Part shown: positions 1 through 12,033 of the stretch, piece by piece
How positions within the stretch are numbered: the first letter of the stretch is position 1
How the letters are laid out: every line of letters begins with the position of its first letter
NCBI GenBank assembly: GCA_030248195.1
Contig: JASAND010017991.1
Location: 1-64,000 of the forward strand
DNA length: 64,000 bases
Origin: Trissonchulus latispiculum
Lineage: Eukaryota > Nematoda > Enoplea > Enoplida > Ironidae
Direction: 5' to 3'
The notes under the pieces: model-generated
What the model was told of the DNA's origin: nothing
What the model saw: the letters and a program-made list of their open reading frames with translations, nothing else
Database searches by the model: none
Translations under genes and position numbers: made by a program

Positions 1-988
1 TTAAGGTGGTGATTCCTTTTGGGCACATATTGTTAGTTGACGGCTCAAACCAAGATGAAATTTGATGAAACTTTCCAAAATAAGTTCTTTTAGCATTCTA
101 ACACCCTCCGCGCAATCCCGCTTCGAAACTTCGAAGTCTCCATTCAGGGTGGTTTTTGTCAATTTTTGACAGTTAGGCAGTTCCTACACAGCTATGACTA
201 TACTCATTCGAAAGATCTTCTTGAGCTCTACATTTTTGCTTTTTAAAGTACTTTTCTAGCTTTTCGCTATCGTGAGATATAGTCGATTTTCCTATTTTGG
301 CGTTGAAAACGTCATTTTTGCCGAAATCAAATAATCCGCCATTTCTTGAGCTACGTAAGCCGTAAAATTAAACTATGGGTGTCAATTTGAAGGTCTCGTC
401 GAGACCGATTATCCATGGCATTATAATCTTCTAACTGCTACCCCGTACGCTGCTATCATAGAAATTGTAGTTTTTGCAAAAACATGACCAAATTTTTTCC
501 AGCGATTGTGGAGCATTTACTATGCAAGCTGGATGGTTGCCACTTACTAGACGAGTTTTACACTAAAATACCCAGGGACCCTTTTTTAGTTGTCCCGATT
601 GCTGCTTTCTCGCTAAAGTGGTCGCTTACCAAAGTTGGGAAAAGTAAGCAAAATCCAGGTTGCGCATACATTTTAGCTAATTTCTTTATAACGAAGAGCG
701 GTTTCATAATAATTACAAAAGGGTCCCCAGCTATTTGATAGTGGAATCTAATGGTGTGGTCGATGCCTCACGAAAAAATTTGCTTTAGTCTGCAAAAAAT
801 CTGGAAAATTAAATTACTTTGAAAATACAGTAAAATAATTTTCGAGAACTAAAGTTAGTTTCTTTGTATTCACTAGAAAGAGCAAATGTTAAGCTGCATT
901 TTGATATAAAAATGGCTTCTTAACTCCAAGTAATGGTTGAGTACTAATGGTTCAAAGTTGATGTCTCCAAAAGGAATCACCACCTTAA
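1..988. mobile_element. TTAA-flanked non-autonomous DNA transposon, complete
   Basis: The window opens exactly at the element end. The first 22 bases (TTAAGGTGGTGATTCC and six more) are the perfect reverse complement of positions 967-988, and both ends carry TTAA. TTAA target duplication is a property of piggyBac and Kolobok-type transposons; which group this belongs to is not decided here. The interior is AT-rich with no transposase-like frame. The 84-residue frame at 484-738 is not preserved in the other copies, so I treat it as chance. Other copies: truncated at 29,105-29,415 and at 41,570-42,405. Confidence 0.75.
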
Positions 989-1921
989 GTTGTGCTCAGT
1001 CTATCCTGCCATGTATAGCCATATTATGTCTTTTGACTCTATATATTGGTTTTGTTACTAGGTAGTATTACAGCTTTCGTCTGTATCATATATTATATAC
1101 TACATTAGTCCATCTTCTAGTAACTGTCTGAGTACATTGTATTTCTATTGTTTTCGTAACAGGGAAAACCCCACTTTATATGTTTTTTAGTCATTTACTA
1201 CTGTTTTCTTAGTCTTTTGTATGTGGTAGCTTCTATTTGTTATGGGTATGTATATACTAATATTTTATGCTCAATCTGTGTATTGCCATCAATACCATGC
1301 CATCTCGTAGATTTCTATTTTGCCTTATTGTTGTGAGCTTTAACATGCTACTTCTATGCATAATAAGCCAGTCTAACTGTGCTATTGCCTAGTCTATGGT
1401 TACTGCCAGCTACTGGTCTTGTACTGCTCTCTATATGGTAATACTTCAAGGTATTGGGGGGTTTTTTCATTTTTTCCCCTTAGGGCAGGTACCTTATGGT
1501 AATAGTGGTTCTAACATTATATTTCTAGTTTCTTAATTTCTATATTTTATTCTTAACTTACTAACCACTACCATACGATTAACATTCCTACAGGAGGGAC
1601 CTCCATCTCTCCTCACCCATGAGCTTTATTATAAGCATTACCATACTAGTTACTTTCACCAGCAGTACGCTATTGTTATTTGTTCTTTTTCTTTTTCAGA
1701 TAAGCCTAACATATATGTCTCTTTGTTTGTTCTTTGTTATTTGCATTCCTACTTATAGTATTTTTGTTTGCATTTATACTGACCAAAGTTTCTATTTTTG
1801 TGTATTGTTCTTACCCTGGTAGTACACCATTACTATGTATTTCTCTTTTCTTTTCTTTTCTTTTGTATTTTTGATATACTGTATGCCCTCGCAGGAGCTC
1901 GCGCCGTGAGCCCTGGGGAGA
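989..1921. other. AT-rich stretch without a gene; possible 3' internal remnant of an LTR element
   Basis: No coding frame of interest. A short inverted repeat GGAGGGACCTCC lies near 1,594, and a purine-rich run (CTGGGGAGA) ends at 1,921 directly before a TG, as a polypurine tract does before a 3' LTR. This is the only hint of origin. Confidence 0.3.
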
Positions 1922-2644
1922 TGTAGTGGATATAGGTATATATTGTGTATTTATGTGTGTAACGCTCAACACTTCTTCTTTCGCCTAGCTATGTGCCGGC
2001 TTATTGCCACATATGCACTAGTTGGTCGGGGAAGGTTGGGTTGGGCGGGGTCTGTCATGTTATTGGGAGTTCCCCATTTTACATGTAGGTGTTACACTGT
2101 TATTGGTTGGGAGGGTTTACCTAAGCCCCGCCTCCTGGGGGGTCTCAAATATTTCTCTCCCTTCCCAATTCAGTGTTGGGTTTCCTTTGTCACGTTTGGC
2201 TGTTTCTCCCCCTTTGTAGTGTTATTGTGTGCATTTACCTCCGGGTTCCCTTGTCAACACAGTTGGGTCCCCCACCCCATCTGTATTTCCGCGCTCTCCC
2301 GGCTCCTGTGTAAGGTATTATTTCTCTGTGTACGTATTTGTAACAGCCAGTACGGCCTTGTTTAGCTACGTATATTTTGTGTAACACTTGCTATACTTGT
2401 GGTGTGTGCTTTATATCCTTTATAACTTGTGTCATTCCATTACGCGCCATAATGTAATCCACATATTTAATTGTGTTACTAGGGCTTTATTTAGGAATAG
2501 CTAGGTTAGTTTGTACGTGTAACATCTGTTACTGGCGAGGCTACCCCGGACTGGCTCTTGATCGGCCAGGCGCGTTTATCCGTTGGGCGCAGTTCCAGTA
2601 GCAAGTCGTTGGTAATTCGCTATAATTACAACACTTCCGCTACA
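1922..2644 (+). mobile_element. LTR-like block
   Basis: The block begins TGTAGTGG directly after a purine run and ends CGCTACA, giving TGTAG...CTACA terminal inverted repeats. The size of 723 bp suits an LTR. No partner LTR and no target duplication were found, so this is a tentative solo or remnant LTR. The mirror copy is 27,552-28,277. Confidence 0.4.
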
Positions 2645-2788
2645 CCACCTAAACTTGCACTGTGTGATTAAAAATGAATTGCATTGACATGCCATTGACA
2701 TTACATTGCAAGAACAAATTGACAAGCTTAGCAGTTAAATTAAGCAATAAAAATTTAAATTAGCAAAATGAAGGTAGGTAGGCAAAAT

Positions 2789-2980
2789 GTACTGATTTAC
2801 TGATAAAAATTTTGGTGATATACTACATCTCTGCCAATCACTCAGTGATGTGCTACATTACTGAAATTTATCAGTCAAGTTATACATTTAAAGACTTTAA
2901 CCACCAATGAACAACTTGACCAGTGACGAAGTATATCACTGAAATTTTCCAGTATTCTTAGATACATCGGTAAATGTACT
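2789..2980. mobile_element. Short MITE-like imperfect inverted repeat
   Basis: The two ends (around ATGTACTGATTTACTGAT and its diverged reverse complement) and inner blocks of the type AAAATTTCAGTGATATAC pair with each other across about 190 bp. There is no coding potential. The mirror copy lies at about 27,211-27,414. Confidence 0.5.
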
Positions 2981-3714
2981 ACTTTACTGCGACATATACA
3001 ATGGGATACCCCAAATCTCTTGAGTCGGTTTCAATTTTTGCATGTATATATACGTACGATGTGCGTGGCCAAAAACTTAGCCAAAACATTTCCTTTGATT
3101 ATAAGCCCTCGGCGACTAGAACTAACTGCCCGCCCACCAGTCATCAGTATGTTACATGTAATGTGGGTAATTTCGACCTCGCTATCCTCCTCCTTCCAAG
3201 TTCCTTTCCAATCCTAACTTTCGCTGGTTTTCTAAAATTCCCCAAACACTCCCTCAAAGCTCTCCTAAATGCTACATTGCTATTTTTATTGGGAAGCCCG
3301 ATAATTTTGTAGTATTTTGTATGTAAAACCCATTTTAAATAACTTGTAGTGCTTATCCCACTCCTAACGCTAAAATTTACCTAGTCTTTATGTTCCCCAT
3401 TGTCGGAGCCTAAACATAGCACTACAATTATTATGTAATTAATGTTGGCTTGCCGAAAATGGACCCTCCCGTTCCCAACGCATAACAATCTTTCGCTTTC
3501 GTAATCATACCACCGTTTAGTCAGTTGGGAGTAAAACTTTGTCGCGCACGGTCGGTCTTCAAAATTGTGTGGTTTCCCTTTTATAGTGATTTCCCAGTTG
3601 CTCTCGAAGTTCCTTTTAATTTTCTTTCTTAAAAATTTCGCTAACCTTGACCCACCTAATTCCCTGCTTAGAGTTCAACTATTTTCTTTTTAGTTTCTAT
3701 TCAATTTCGAACTT

Positions 3715-4110
3715 TTTCTCTCCCCCACCCACAGGCGAACAAGGGGAAATTTCCCCCCTCGGCGAAGTCGCCCACAAGGGGTAGCGAAATTGCTCCCACA
3801 ATGGGTAAAGAAAATTGGCCACAAGGGGTAAGAAAATTGTCAAAAAAATAGGTTTTACGACTAAAATTTCCAAAAATATTTTCCGGCTTCGCCGGAATTT
3901 TCACTTAAAATTATTATTTTTAGCTAAAAACGTCCAAAAACATGTTTTAGCTTAAAAATTGCTGTTTTTTGCTAAAATAGGCTAAAATAGCTTAAAAATC
4001 GCTTTAAAAAGTACCCCTAAGAGAAATCGCTCTCACAAAGGGTACCAAAGTTTGCTTCCACACGGGTCAGTGAAATATGACCTGAGACCTCCCGTTCAGG
4101 TATGCCCCCT
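3715..4110. repeat. Degenerate short tandem repeats with a GC hairpin
   Basis: About five degenerate copies of a unit around CACAAGGGGTAAGAAAATT are dispersed here, together with repeated GCTAAAA motifs. A perfect 7-bp hairpin (TTCCGGC TTC GCCGGAA) sits at 3,881-3,897. No gene. The mirror is about 26,100-26,470. Confidence 0.5.
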
Positions 4111-5373
4111 CCCCTTCTCTTTAGCGGGGTTGTCCCCGTCTTTCTGGGTCCGTCTTGCTAGCTAACCTCCTCCTCCCCGTTTGTGTTCGTCCCATTCCCC
4201 CCCCCCCGTTTATTGTCATTTCCCCTTTTCTATTGTTGCTGTTTCCTTGTCTTTCATTGTTATTGTGCAGTCGGGTAGCCTGTTGCATATAACTTGTCAC
4301 CACCCTGGGTAGCCCAGGTGGGTTTTTTGTAATTTATTGATTTCTTATTATTAAACCACCCAGTTGTCCGTAATTTGTTTTACTAATTTTTAACGGCTTA
4401 ATTGTCTTGAACTGATCTCACAGGTAGATAGGTAGAATTCTGGGATTGAGCCCGAATTTATTTGTAGTTGAGCCTAAATTTTTGTGCGTGTCTCTCAAAC
4501 TTTGTCGGACGCCCCGTTGGCGTCCCCGAAAAATATCCAGTCCTCCCTTGGCGAGGTTAGTCAGCGTAGTGAGAGCCGCCTGGACTAAAGATCTCCACCC
4601 AGTTTCAAGGTTGCGTCTATTGCGCCTACAGTTCATCAACCAAGACGGCGGATTTTTCTATCTACTAGAACCTTCGCCGGAATTAACTGGGCCTCATCCT
4701 ATTCAGGAACACCCTTGAATCGATTCTTCAATTGAATATTTGAGCTTGGATCATCAGATGTACATTTGAGATCTCATTTTGAATGAAAGCTTTCCTCATA
4801 AACTAAATAAACTAATCTTCGTTTAAAAGTTTAATGTTTCTTTCAATTTCAGAGAATGCCATGTATTACTCTTTGCGGAGGATCTCTGCAATCTGATTGG
4901 CTGTTCGCAACCCCCCCACCAAAGAAAACCTCTTTTTAGCTTCTCCCCACCAAACGGGGCAACATTCAGTAATGTGGTAAGAGCACCGTTACGAAATGCC
5001 AAGATGAAAAGCCCTCTAGTGGCTTACTCTTCTTCTTAATAATAGTGCAATTATGCACTCTTGCCATTACTCTTGGAAAGCTTTCAAAGATGTTATTGAC
5101 ACTAGCTGTACGAAGTCAGTAGATAATATTTGAGCATTTTCGCAACATGAGGTTATTTTAGTCTGTCTGTTTCTCCAGCAGATTACTGTTTAGCTTTACC
5201 AGGTTATTGTCTAAATTTATTCAGTGTCATATGGTTTGCGGACTATTTTTGCAATCAAGCAAAGGTATGAATGTTGAAGATAAGTGAACAATTCACTCAA
5301 TACAAAATAATTCCGTAGCTTTTTGTAGAAGTTACTCATATTAGACCCCGCAAAATTTCGCAGACGGATACAT
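4111..5373. other. No gene recognised
   Basis: Only short frames without recognisable motifs occur. A 7-bp hairpin (GGACGCC...GGCGTCC) lies near 4,507-4,526. The motif GTGCAATTATGCACTCTTG near 5,045 matches the end of the small MITE at 37,077-37,143. Confidence 0.4.
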
Positions 5374-5987
5374 GGATCTCTTTAACTTTATCCCCACAAA
5401 CAAAAGTTGGTCAACTTCAAGAAACATTGAAAGAGATCAACAGAATTTTAAAGCATATTTATACATTGTTGGAATGTTCGAGATGTGCTCTATTTAATGG
5501 TGCTGCTAATTTAATGTGCTCTAATCTAATTTAATGTGCTCTATTTAATGTACAGCAGTTTGCTGTAGCATGCTGCAATAAAAAGTTAAGCTTAACAAAC
5601 TGTTAAAGTTAATTATTGCAATAATTGCAATTCACATGTGCGTTGAAAAGGTCTACAAATTGAGTTTATAATCGGTCTTCCGCTCTATCTGATGAATCAC
5701 ATGTGGCTCAGTTGGTTAGAGCGCTTGCACAGAAGACGCGGGTTCGTACCCCGCCAGGTGCCCGAATTTTTCGGGTGCCTGGTGGTGTACAACGTTCATT
5801 TCTTTATTTGGTAGTCTTTTAAGCTTACCTTTTAAGCAAGTCACAGCAAACTGTGTTTCACCATTAAATATAGAACATCTCGAGCATTTTATCGATGTAT
5901 GAATCATGCTCTAAAGTTCGGTTCATCTCTTGCAATAAGTCTTTTAAGTTGACCAACTGTTTTTGGGGGATAAAGTTAAAGAGATCC
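5374..5987. mobile_element. Foldback element enclosing a tRNA-like sequence
   Basis: The element starts with GGATCTCTTTAACTTTATCC and ends with its reverse complement. The arms stay recognisably complementary for about 150-200 bp at roughly three-quarters identity by eye. The centre holds the tRNA-like sequence at 5,697-5,761 and its hairpin tail. No protein frame. The mirror is 24,205-24,820, so the element predates the large inverted duplication. Confidence 0.65.
5697..5761 (+). tRNA. tRNA-like sequence lacking a normal anticodon loop (SINE head or pseudogene)
   Basis: The D arm (GCTC...GAGC) and T arm (GCGGG TTCGTAC CCCGC) are canonical and suit internal pol III A and B boxes. Only 15 nt lie between the D and T arms, so the anticodon arm is truncated and no adaptor function is possible. 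The 5' acceptor strand has decayed here (TCACATG). The mirror copy at 24,431-24,495 has a perfect 7-bp acceptor stem. A hairpin CCCGAATTTTTCGGG follows at once. Confidence 0.6.
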
Positions 5988-7227
5988 CGATAAATTATTA
6001 GTTTTGCCAACTCATTTCTGCATTAATTTAGAAATGCTACAGTCTATCACTTTTCAAAATCCTACAGCAAACATATGCCATAATGTTTCGGGGGAATTGG
6101 TGGTGGTACATGGAAGCAAAAAATTTAACTTTCTAAGGCAAAATCAAATCATTTTTACAGATTTGTGCATTTGTTGGAAGACCGTGTCAGCAGGTCACCG
6201 GGTCAGGATTCAACGGGTCAACGGGTCAAGTCTAACTAACCCGGCTCCATCACCACCAGCGGACATGTGCATGAGGGAAGTTTTGGGGTGGGGGTGAACC
6301 GTCGGTTGCCCAAAATACCGGAAATCCGGAATCTGGAGGGGATGGTGAGGGACCCCCTCTGGGAGGGTGATAACAAGCTCCCCCTCCCCAAGCACATATA
6401 TGACCACCAGACTAAGGACGCTCTATCGACGTTTATCCTAAACGCAAAGTACCATCGGTGGAGTAACGACAGATCCCTTAGTTAAATAGTATTGTACTTA
6501 CCTGTCTATCCTAAAAGAGAAGTTGAAGAAGCCATAAACCCGGTTAGAGAAATATGACTGAATAATTTGAGGTATAGAGTGGGCAACGGGCATAAATGGG
6601 GCCCGTAATGGATGATCCTGGTGAATGGGAGTAATGTAAAATCGGTGTACTCTGGAAAAGGGTGTATGCAGTTTGAGATAAATCGCAATCCAATGATTGG
6701 GGTCGAAAAGCTAGCCCTGTACTACTTCGGTCGTATAATAATGGAGTAGGTGATCTGACAGAATAAGTGTGGGCTTGCTTGCATCTCCTATTTTCCGTGA
6801 CTATTTAATTTAGTGTATCTCTCCTAGGCCCTTTATAGGATTGGTAATCAATTTGTATTAAGTGATCAGTGGTGCTGACCTAATCCGAAGTATTAAGGTG
6901 CTCGAATGTGTCCTTAGTAGTCGCGGTTATAATATCTTTTCTCCCCGCGTCTCTACCCACCCCTATAACCACTGTTCCGGAACTGCGAGGGGTCACGTCG
7001 GGAAAAGGTAGCCCATTAAGGCCTTAATAGTGCCCAATCAGCTTCCTCTGCTTGCTTCCGATCTAAATAAATAACTTAATAAGAAATAACCTTATTTTTC
7101 TCCAACTTGTTAGCCAAGTTAAGTAATTTCCTTTCGCAAAACTTTCAAGCATAGGTTCAATTCAAAGCTTTCAATTCGAGATTCAACAGAAGCATAGGAA
7201 TTAGATAAATTTACGTTACGACAGATT
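5988..7227. other. No gene recognised; GC-rich patch at about 6,180-6,400
   Basis: Short, motif-free frames only. A patch with repeated ACGGGTCA and G-runs stands out against the AT-rich background. The remainder shows neither splice-framed exons nor transposon ends that I can support. Confidence 0.35.
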
Positions 7228-7850
7228 TCATTGCTGTGCGTGGCCCCAGATAACCCAACTCAGGTATTTGCTGCTGGCCAAGTGAGAAACAGTCTCAAAT
7301 CTTTTACAGGATTGGGATCCTGCGCCCTGGAGACTATTGATGCTGCCGGTCTGAACCGTTTTCCGAGAGAACTGCTTCCGGCTCCTCCACCGTAGCTGCA
7401 GCAGGAAATCCGTTCCGAATTCCACAACAATCTATCCAGGACTGAACTGACTGAAAAACTGACAGTGCCCAGCGGAAACTCTGCTCAGTCCTGGAGGAGA
7501 CCCTGGAAGCGCTCCCAGCTGCTAATCTTATAATCTGGACCGACGGGTCTGCCGTTGGCAGAAATCGCTGGATTGATCCTGGATTGTAGTACAAATTGTA
7601 GTAGAAAATAGTGTAGTATTGAATTGTGTAGTATGTGTAGTACAATTGTATTACATTTGTAGTCCAAATCACATGGAAACGCTAGCAGTGGTCGCGGGAT
7701 CTTTTTGTTCCAGCTATTCTGCTGAAATGAAACCTATCAGGGCCTGGGTATAGGGGCCGGTGCTGCGATGCTTGCCGCTGACCCTGTCAAAGTGGCGAAT
7801 TTTCTGAGGGTACGGTTCTACAGAGACCGCCAGGTTTTATAATGGGAATA
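7228..7850 (+). pseudogene. Decayed retrotransposon RNase H fragment
   Basis: Translating the plus strand in broken frames gives protein-like sequence including FPRELLPAPPP, then IWTDGSAVGRNR (RNase H first-aspartate motif TDGS) and, after an AT-rich interruption at about 7,585-7,670, SFCSSYSAEMKPI (RNase H glutamate motif SAE). Retroelement RNase H domains use such D and E residues. A TAG codon near 7,393 replaces the tryptophan codon seen in the mirror copy (22,345-22,975), and at least one frameshift is needed. It is probably a non-LTR element 3' fragment; the family is unresolved. Confidence 0.5.
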
Positions 7851-8021
7851 CCATTGGAGCTCGGAAAGCAGAAGAAGAAGAATAACAGATTTCATTATAA
7901 ACTACAGCGTTACCGCATTTCTCTGAGATATTGCCAAAGAGCTCAAAGTTGAAGTCAACCCGTTTGTCGTTTATACTCTATCAGAATAGTTGCTAGTGCT
8001 ACAAGTTAAAGACGTACGTAG

Positions 8022-10053
8022 GATTCCGGCTTACTTATTTTATTGCTACTCTCTACGGTTACACAATGATTCTGCCATAAACTAAGGACTGGCTGTACCT
8101 ATTCTTTCACTGTTCTGATTCACACCACTGGATATGTCTTGACGCTATCTTCGATCTCGCTAACTTCAATCCAATCGCTAAACGCTGTCTTCAATCACTT
8201 CGCGCCGCTCGCTAAGAACACCGCCGTTCGCTAACTCAAATTCAACTCAACTGAATTTCTCTCCTTCCAAAATTCACATTTGTCCTTTTTGACGTCAGCT
8301 CAAGCCAAGCAACCTCTGTTTTAGATTGAGCGTTTCTGCAGATTTTATATTCTTTTAATTTATGATTTATCTATTCGTGGCAATATTCCCCTTCTTAGTT
8401 TCAGCATCCGCTGAATTTCAATGTAGTCCAGTTCTCAGTTCATAGCTTACAATCAATTAGACACGTACCTCCCAACATAGGGCTATATATACGACATAGA
8501 TAAGTATGACATAAACTATGAACTACATTTAACGTTGATTAAAGCATATGTTAATATATGTACGTAAGTTAATGCACAGATTTCTTTGGATTTTTTCTTT
8601 TAGTCATTGTCACTTGATTATTTAGAGTTTCACTGTCAAGGTTCATAGGATCATGTTCAGAGCAGGTCATCGATGTATCTTCGATTCCGGTGTTTGTAGA
8701 ACAGCTGCCGATAATTCTTCGCCATCGATCTGTCCAGACAGTCAATCATCTCCGATACGTATTCTTCACATCCGTTCCAATTTTCCTTTACCAGTCGTCC
8801 ATACATGCTCCTTTGCATCAAACTTCAGCATCCGATCAACGTTGCTCAGGACGCTGGAATGACTCCTTGATCTCCTGTACTGCATGGATGATGAATTCAC
8901 CAATATCGGTTCCCACTCGCCGTTTCAATGGTTCTGGTAGGCGTATATCCCTGGGCGTCTCTTTCTGGCCGAGATCTTCCGGACCTGGAATCTCCCTTGA
9001 TGAGCTTCTTCTGTTCCTCCTGACGTGGTTTGTCTTGATTGATCCTGTCCGAGTGAGATGCATCTCGGTCGCCGCCGGATCTTTTTTCACGCTTGTCCCG
9101 GCACATCGGTCCTTCCTGCCAGACTTGTCTGGTGTTCGTAGTCGCGGGGATCGGCTTCGTCGCTCATGCCGCTCATGGAGACTGTCCAATCGTCTGTCCC
9201 GCCGTAGTCATCTGTTTATTCGTAGCCCCTTTGTGTCTTCCTGAACGGTTGTCTCCACTGCTGTGCCTGCTTGATCGCTTATCTTCACTACTGCTGGTAA
9301 GTACTTTGTGAAGTCAGTTCTCCTTCACTGCTGTCTTCTACTGAGCTAGACTTCCCAGTTGCCTCAGCGTCTTCTCGCTGTTCTGGCTTCCTCTTTGGCG
9401 TGTTGGATTTTGGGTCCGGATCAGGTTTCCGCTGGCTTTCCTTTTAGATTCCGTTTCCACCGAGAAAGGTGGAATGGTATTTCGTCTTGAAGGGCACGTA
9501 TTATCACCCGGATTCACTGACGGAACGACATCGGCCATTTTCTTGTGAATTCCCTGTGAGGTGCTTGCTGGTTTCTCCTTCACCAGGGAGCTCGGATATA
9601 CCTCTGGGTGCGTTGTTTTCCTATTGTGAGTTTGGACTGCTTCTACCTCCTTCGGCTGCGTCTTGTTCCCGCCTACTGTTGTTTCACTGTCCTTGTTCGG
9701 CTTCATGCCATGGATTGCCTCGCCTCTTGCCACTTTGCTGACCACCTTATTCCACCTGATTCCGGCTTACACTTATTTATTGCTACGCTCTACAGCTACA
9801 CAATGATTCTGCTATGAACTAAGGACTGGCTGTACCTACTCTTTCACTGTTCTGATTCACACCACTGTATATGTCTTGACGCTATCTTCGATCTCGCTAA
9901 CTTCAATCCAATCGCTGAACGCTGTCTTCAATCACTTCGCTCCGCTCGCTCCTTTTTGACGTCATCTCAAGCCAAGCAACCTCTGTTTTTAGATTGAGCG
10001 TTTCACAGATTTTATATTCTTTTAACTTATGATTTATCTATTCGTGACAATAC
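8022..10053 (-). mobile_element. Non-autonomous LTR retrotransposon carrying one Gag-like frame (left arm copy)
   Basis: Direct repeats 8,022-8,386 (365 bp) and 9,758-10,053 (296 bp) flank a 1.37-kb interior. On the minus strand the LTRs begin TATTG[T/C]CACGAATAG and end CCGGAATC. A purine run (AAGAAGGGG) lies just inside the downstream LTR. The upstream LTR lacks about 70 bp present in the other, and both arms share this difference, so the insertion predates the inverted duplication. No protease, RT or integrase is present. Confidence 0.75.
8657..9706 (-). pseudogene. Gag-like protein of the LTR element, frame-broken (left copy)
   Basis: This frame runs between the LTRs on the minus strand. 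The N-terminal part is rich in Lys, Ser, Thr and Pro; the middle is Arg/Ser/Asp-rich; the C-terminal part contains LPEPLKRRVGTDIGEFIIHA. I see no zinc knuckle. Compared with the right-arm copy, a 2-base insertion after an ESKR codon run shifts the frame to an early stop, and further breaks are needed to reach the last exon-like stretch. It is called Gag-like from its position alone. Confidence 0.5.
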
Positions 10054-11040
10054 CGTGAAGTTGAACTACTTGTTACTTATCGCGATTGTTAGGTCTAGAA
10101 CGTCTGCTTGGTTGGTAGCTTTGTTCATCCTTTTACCCCCAAGGATCCAAGCCCCGTCACTGGGGGTCTGCAACTCGCAATCTGGATTCCAGAAAAGTTT
10201 TGTCAAAATCAGAAAAATCGTGCACCCACAAATTCCCCTTCTGCGCATGTCATCTCGAACTCATCTTCTTGTACTCTTATGCTTATCTATTACACGACTT
10301 TACGCATACTATTCAGTTAATGCAGCCAAATTTTAATGACATAATTCAAATACGTTGCATTTTAAGGACATATTATTCAACATAAAATGCACAAATATGT
10401 TTTGTTTCAGTTTCTTCATTTCTCAGCCATCCTTCTTCAACTACTGCTTAACCCACTTGACTAAAAATACAAAAATATGTGAACGGCAAAAGTATTCATC
10501 ATTTATTTTGCAAATAATATATAACGGGTTGCTATTCGTCAGGGCGGCGACACATCATGACCTCCGCCTCAAATGAGCATCTAGTGATCTCCGAAATCAG
10601 CATCCAGTGCAAGTTTGTGAATATGCGCTCTTTCTCGGGTTATTCTTTAAAAACCTGACCCGTTTGTCTGAAATGAGTCTGTTTTGAGTTTGTGAGAACG
10701 GGATTCCCCTTGTACATTGATGCAATCAAAAAGTCACCATAGCGAAATATTGGAGGGTCGTGAATCAAATAAACAAGATTTCAGTGTTTGAGCATTGCTG
10801 AAGCTATATATACAAGACACGAGTTTGGATGAGCTGAATGTTTCAGAACTTCGCGTTTGTAATGTTTAAACGTAGTTTCGTTCAAAATTGGTGCCAATTT
10901 CGAAGCGAGAGGATAGAAGGTAGTGTGAATGTGTTTTGCCTCAAGCACCTCTCCGCTATGACGTTAAAGTTAAAAATAAGTCTTGATGAATACAAAACAT
11001 GATTATAGCACAGGTGCCACATCTTCTATCTAGTTTAATT
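10054..11040. other. No gene recognised
   Basis: Flank between the LTR element and the last proposed exon of the repeat-exon gene. It is AT-rich, with short frames lacking motifs. It may hold the 3' untranslated part of that gene, but no polyadenylation context was established. Confidence 0.3.
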
Positions 11041-11048
11041 GCACACCT

Positions 11049-11111
11049 CACGACTCGACGAGATGTTTGCCAGGACCCACCGCTGCTTCCGCCCAATAAT
11101 GGAAAATCAAT
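11049..11111 (-). CDS. Possible C-terminal exon of repeat-exon gene (left copy)
   Basis: An acceptor (TTTTAG) precedes a frame encoding IDFPLLGGSSGGSWQTSRR. The same segment is preserved in the right arm at 19,092, where a stop follows after VVYVCN; here the frame runs on. The Gly/Ser-rich character differs from the helical repeats, as expected for a tail exon. The donor or stop on this side is not decided. Confidence 0.3.
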
Positions 11112-11534
11112 CTAAAATAAAATAATTACACATGTAATACACCCTCATCTATAAAAATATACACAAGTATATACAGACTTGAAATAGGCTACTAAAGAGC
11201 ATTGTCTTGGCTCAACCTGTAGTGCCAATTACTCACAAGTAATCTCCCCGATTTCGAAAGTACGACTAACCGAACCTAAATCACATAGTATAATATTGCT
11301 AATTGCATAAATTAAATAAACCATTATTGCAATGTTTGTGTTTGTGTGCGCCTGTGTGTGTACTCCTAGTTCCTCGTTGCTGTGTCGACAAAACGTACCG
11401 TCTCTCAGTTTCAACCGGGTAGTACTTAACCAACAGCCCATCTGTTTGCAAAAATAGTTAGTTACTGTAGATTGGGTAAGTTCTACGAACAATAGCCAAC
11501 GACTAGTGTGTGTTGGAAGAAGTCTAATTCTTAC

Positions 11535-11566
11535 CACGTTAATATAGATCTCAGGCCGGATGATTG
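11535..11566 (-). CDS. Possible small exon of repeat-exon gene (left copy)
   Basis: A strong acceptor (TTTTTCAG) and a GTAAG donor enclose 32 bases starting CAATCATCCGGCC. The right-arm equivalent is 33 bases (18,636-18,668) and in phase. Length and sequence differ between arms, so at most one is coding. Confidence 0.3.
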
Positions 11567-11868
11567 CTGAAAAACAATACAAAGTTACTAAATTAGTGAC
11601 TACATACTAGTAGGATCCATTACAACTTACAAAATTGCACATGTGTGCGGAGAAGACGAAACAAGAAGCTCTGTGGCCTGGGAGGTTAAATAGAAAATGA
11701 GATCAGTTAAGTGACGACTTTTGTGTTTGTACGTGGTCTTCAGATCGAATAAGAACTTTCCGAACGAACTTTGTCAAAGGTTGAAGCAAGCTTGAAGACA
11801 GACACACTTATAGCCAAACTGCAGATCTAACAGATTAATGCGTTTACAGTCAGCAGCAAAACACTGAC

Positions 11869-12006
11869 CTGCGAAAAGCTTATTACGCCAGTCAGGAAAA
11901 GTTTCAGAGCGTTTCGGGTGCCAGCGCTAAGGCGATTGATACTGGCAAATCTGAAACCTGGAGAGCTGGCTTGCTGGAAGACGAGGTCCAGTTCACTACC
12001 AACATT
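11869..12006 (-). CDS. Repeat-exon gene, exon 7 (left copy)
   Basis: The exon is 138 bp, 46 codons, phase 0 at both ends (CTTCAG acceptor, GTCAGT donor). It encodes one repeat containing FRFASINRLSAGTRNALKLF. Its core, a D/F-hydrophobic turn, L-S/D, then an amphipathic helix ending FLxG, matches the neighbouring exons. I recognise no database family. The right-arm copy 18,195-18,332 is also open. A MITE lies in the upstream intron. Confidence 0.6.
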
Positions 12007-12033
12007 CTGAAGAAGTTGTAGTTGTAGGTAACA

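Noticed and set aside
484..738. 84-residue frame inside the TTAA element
   Set aside because: Other copies of the element break it, and it has no transposase motif.
1958..2550. Alternative LTR ending at GTTAC with a TGGCGAGGC primer-site-like sequence
   Set aside because: It does not end in CA, and the TGTAG...CTACA borders at 1,922-2,644 beside a purine tract fit better.
4446..4718. 90-residue frame and its antisense partner in both arms
   Set aside because: No motifs or splice context; the frames do not hold equally in the mirror copy.
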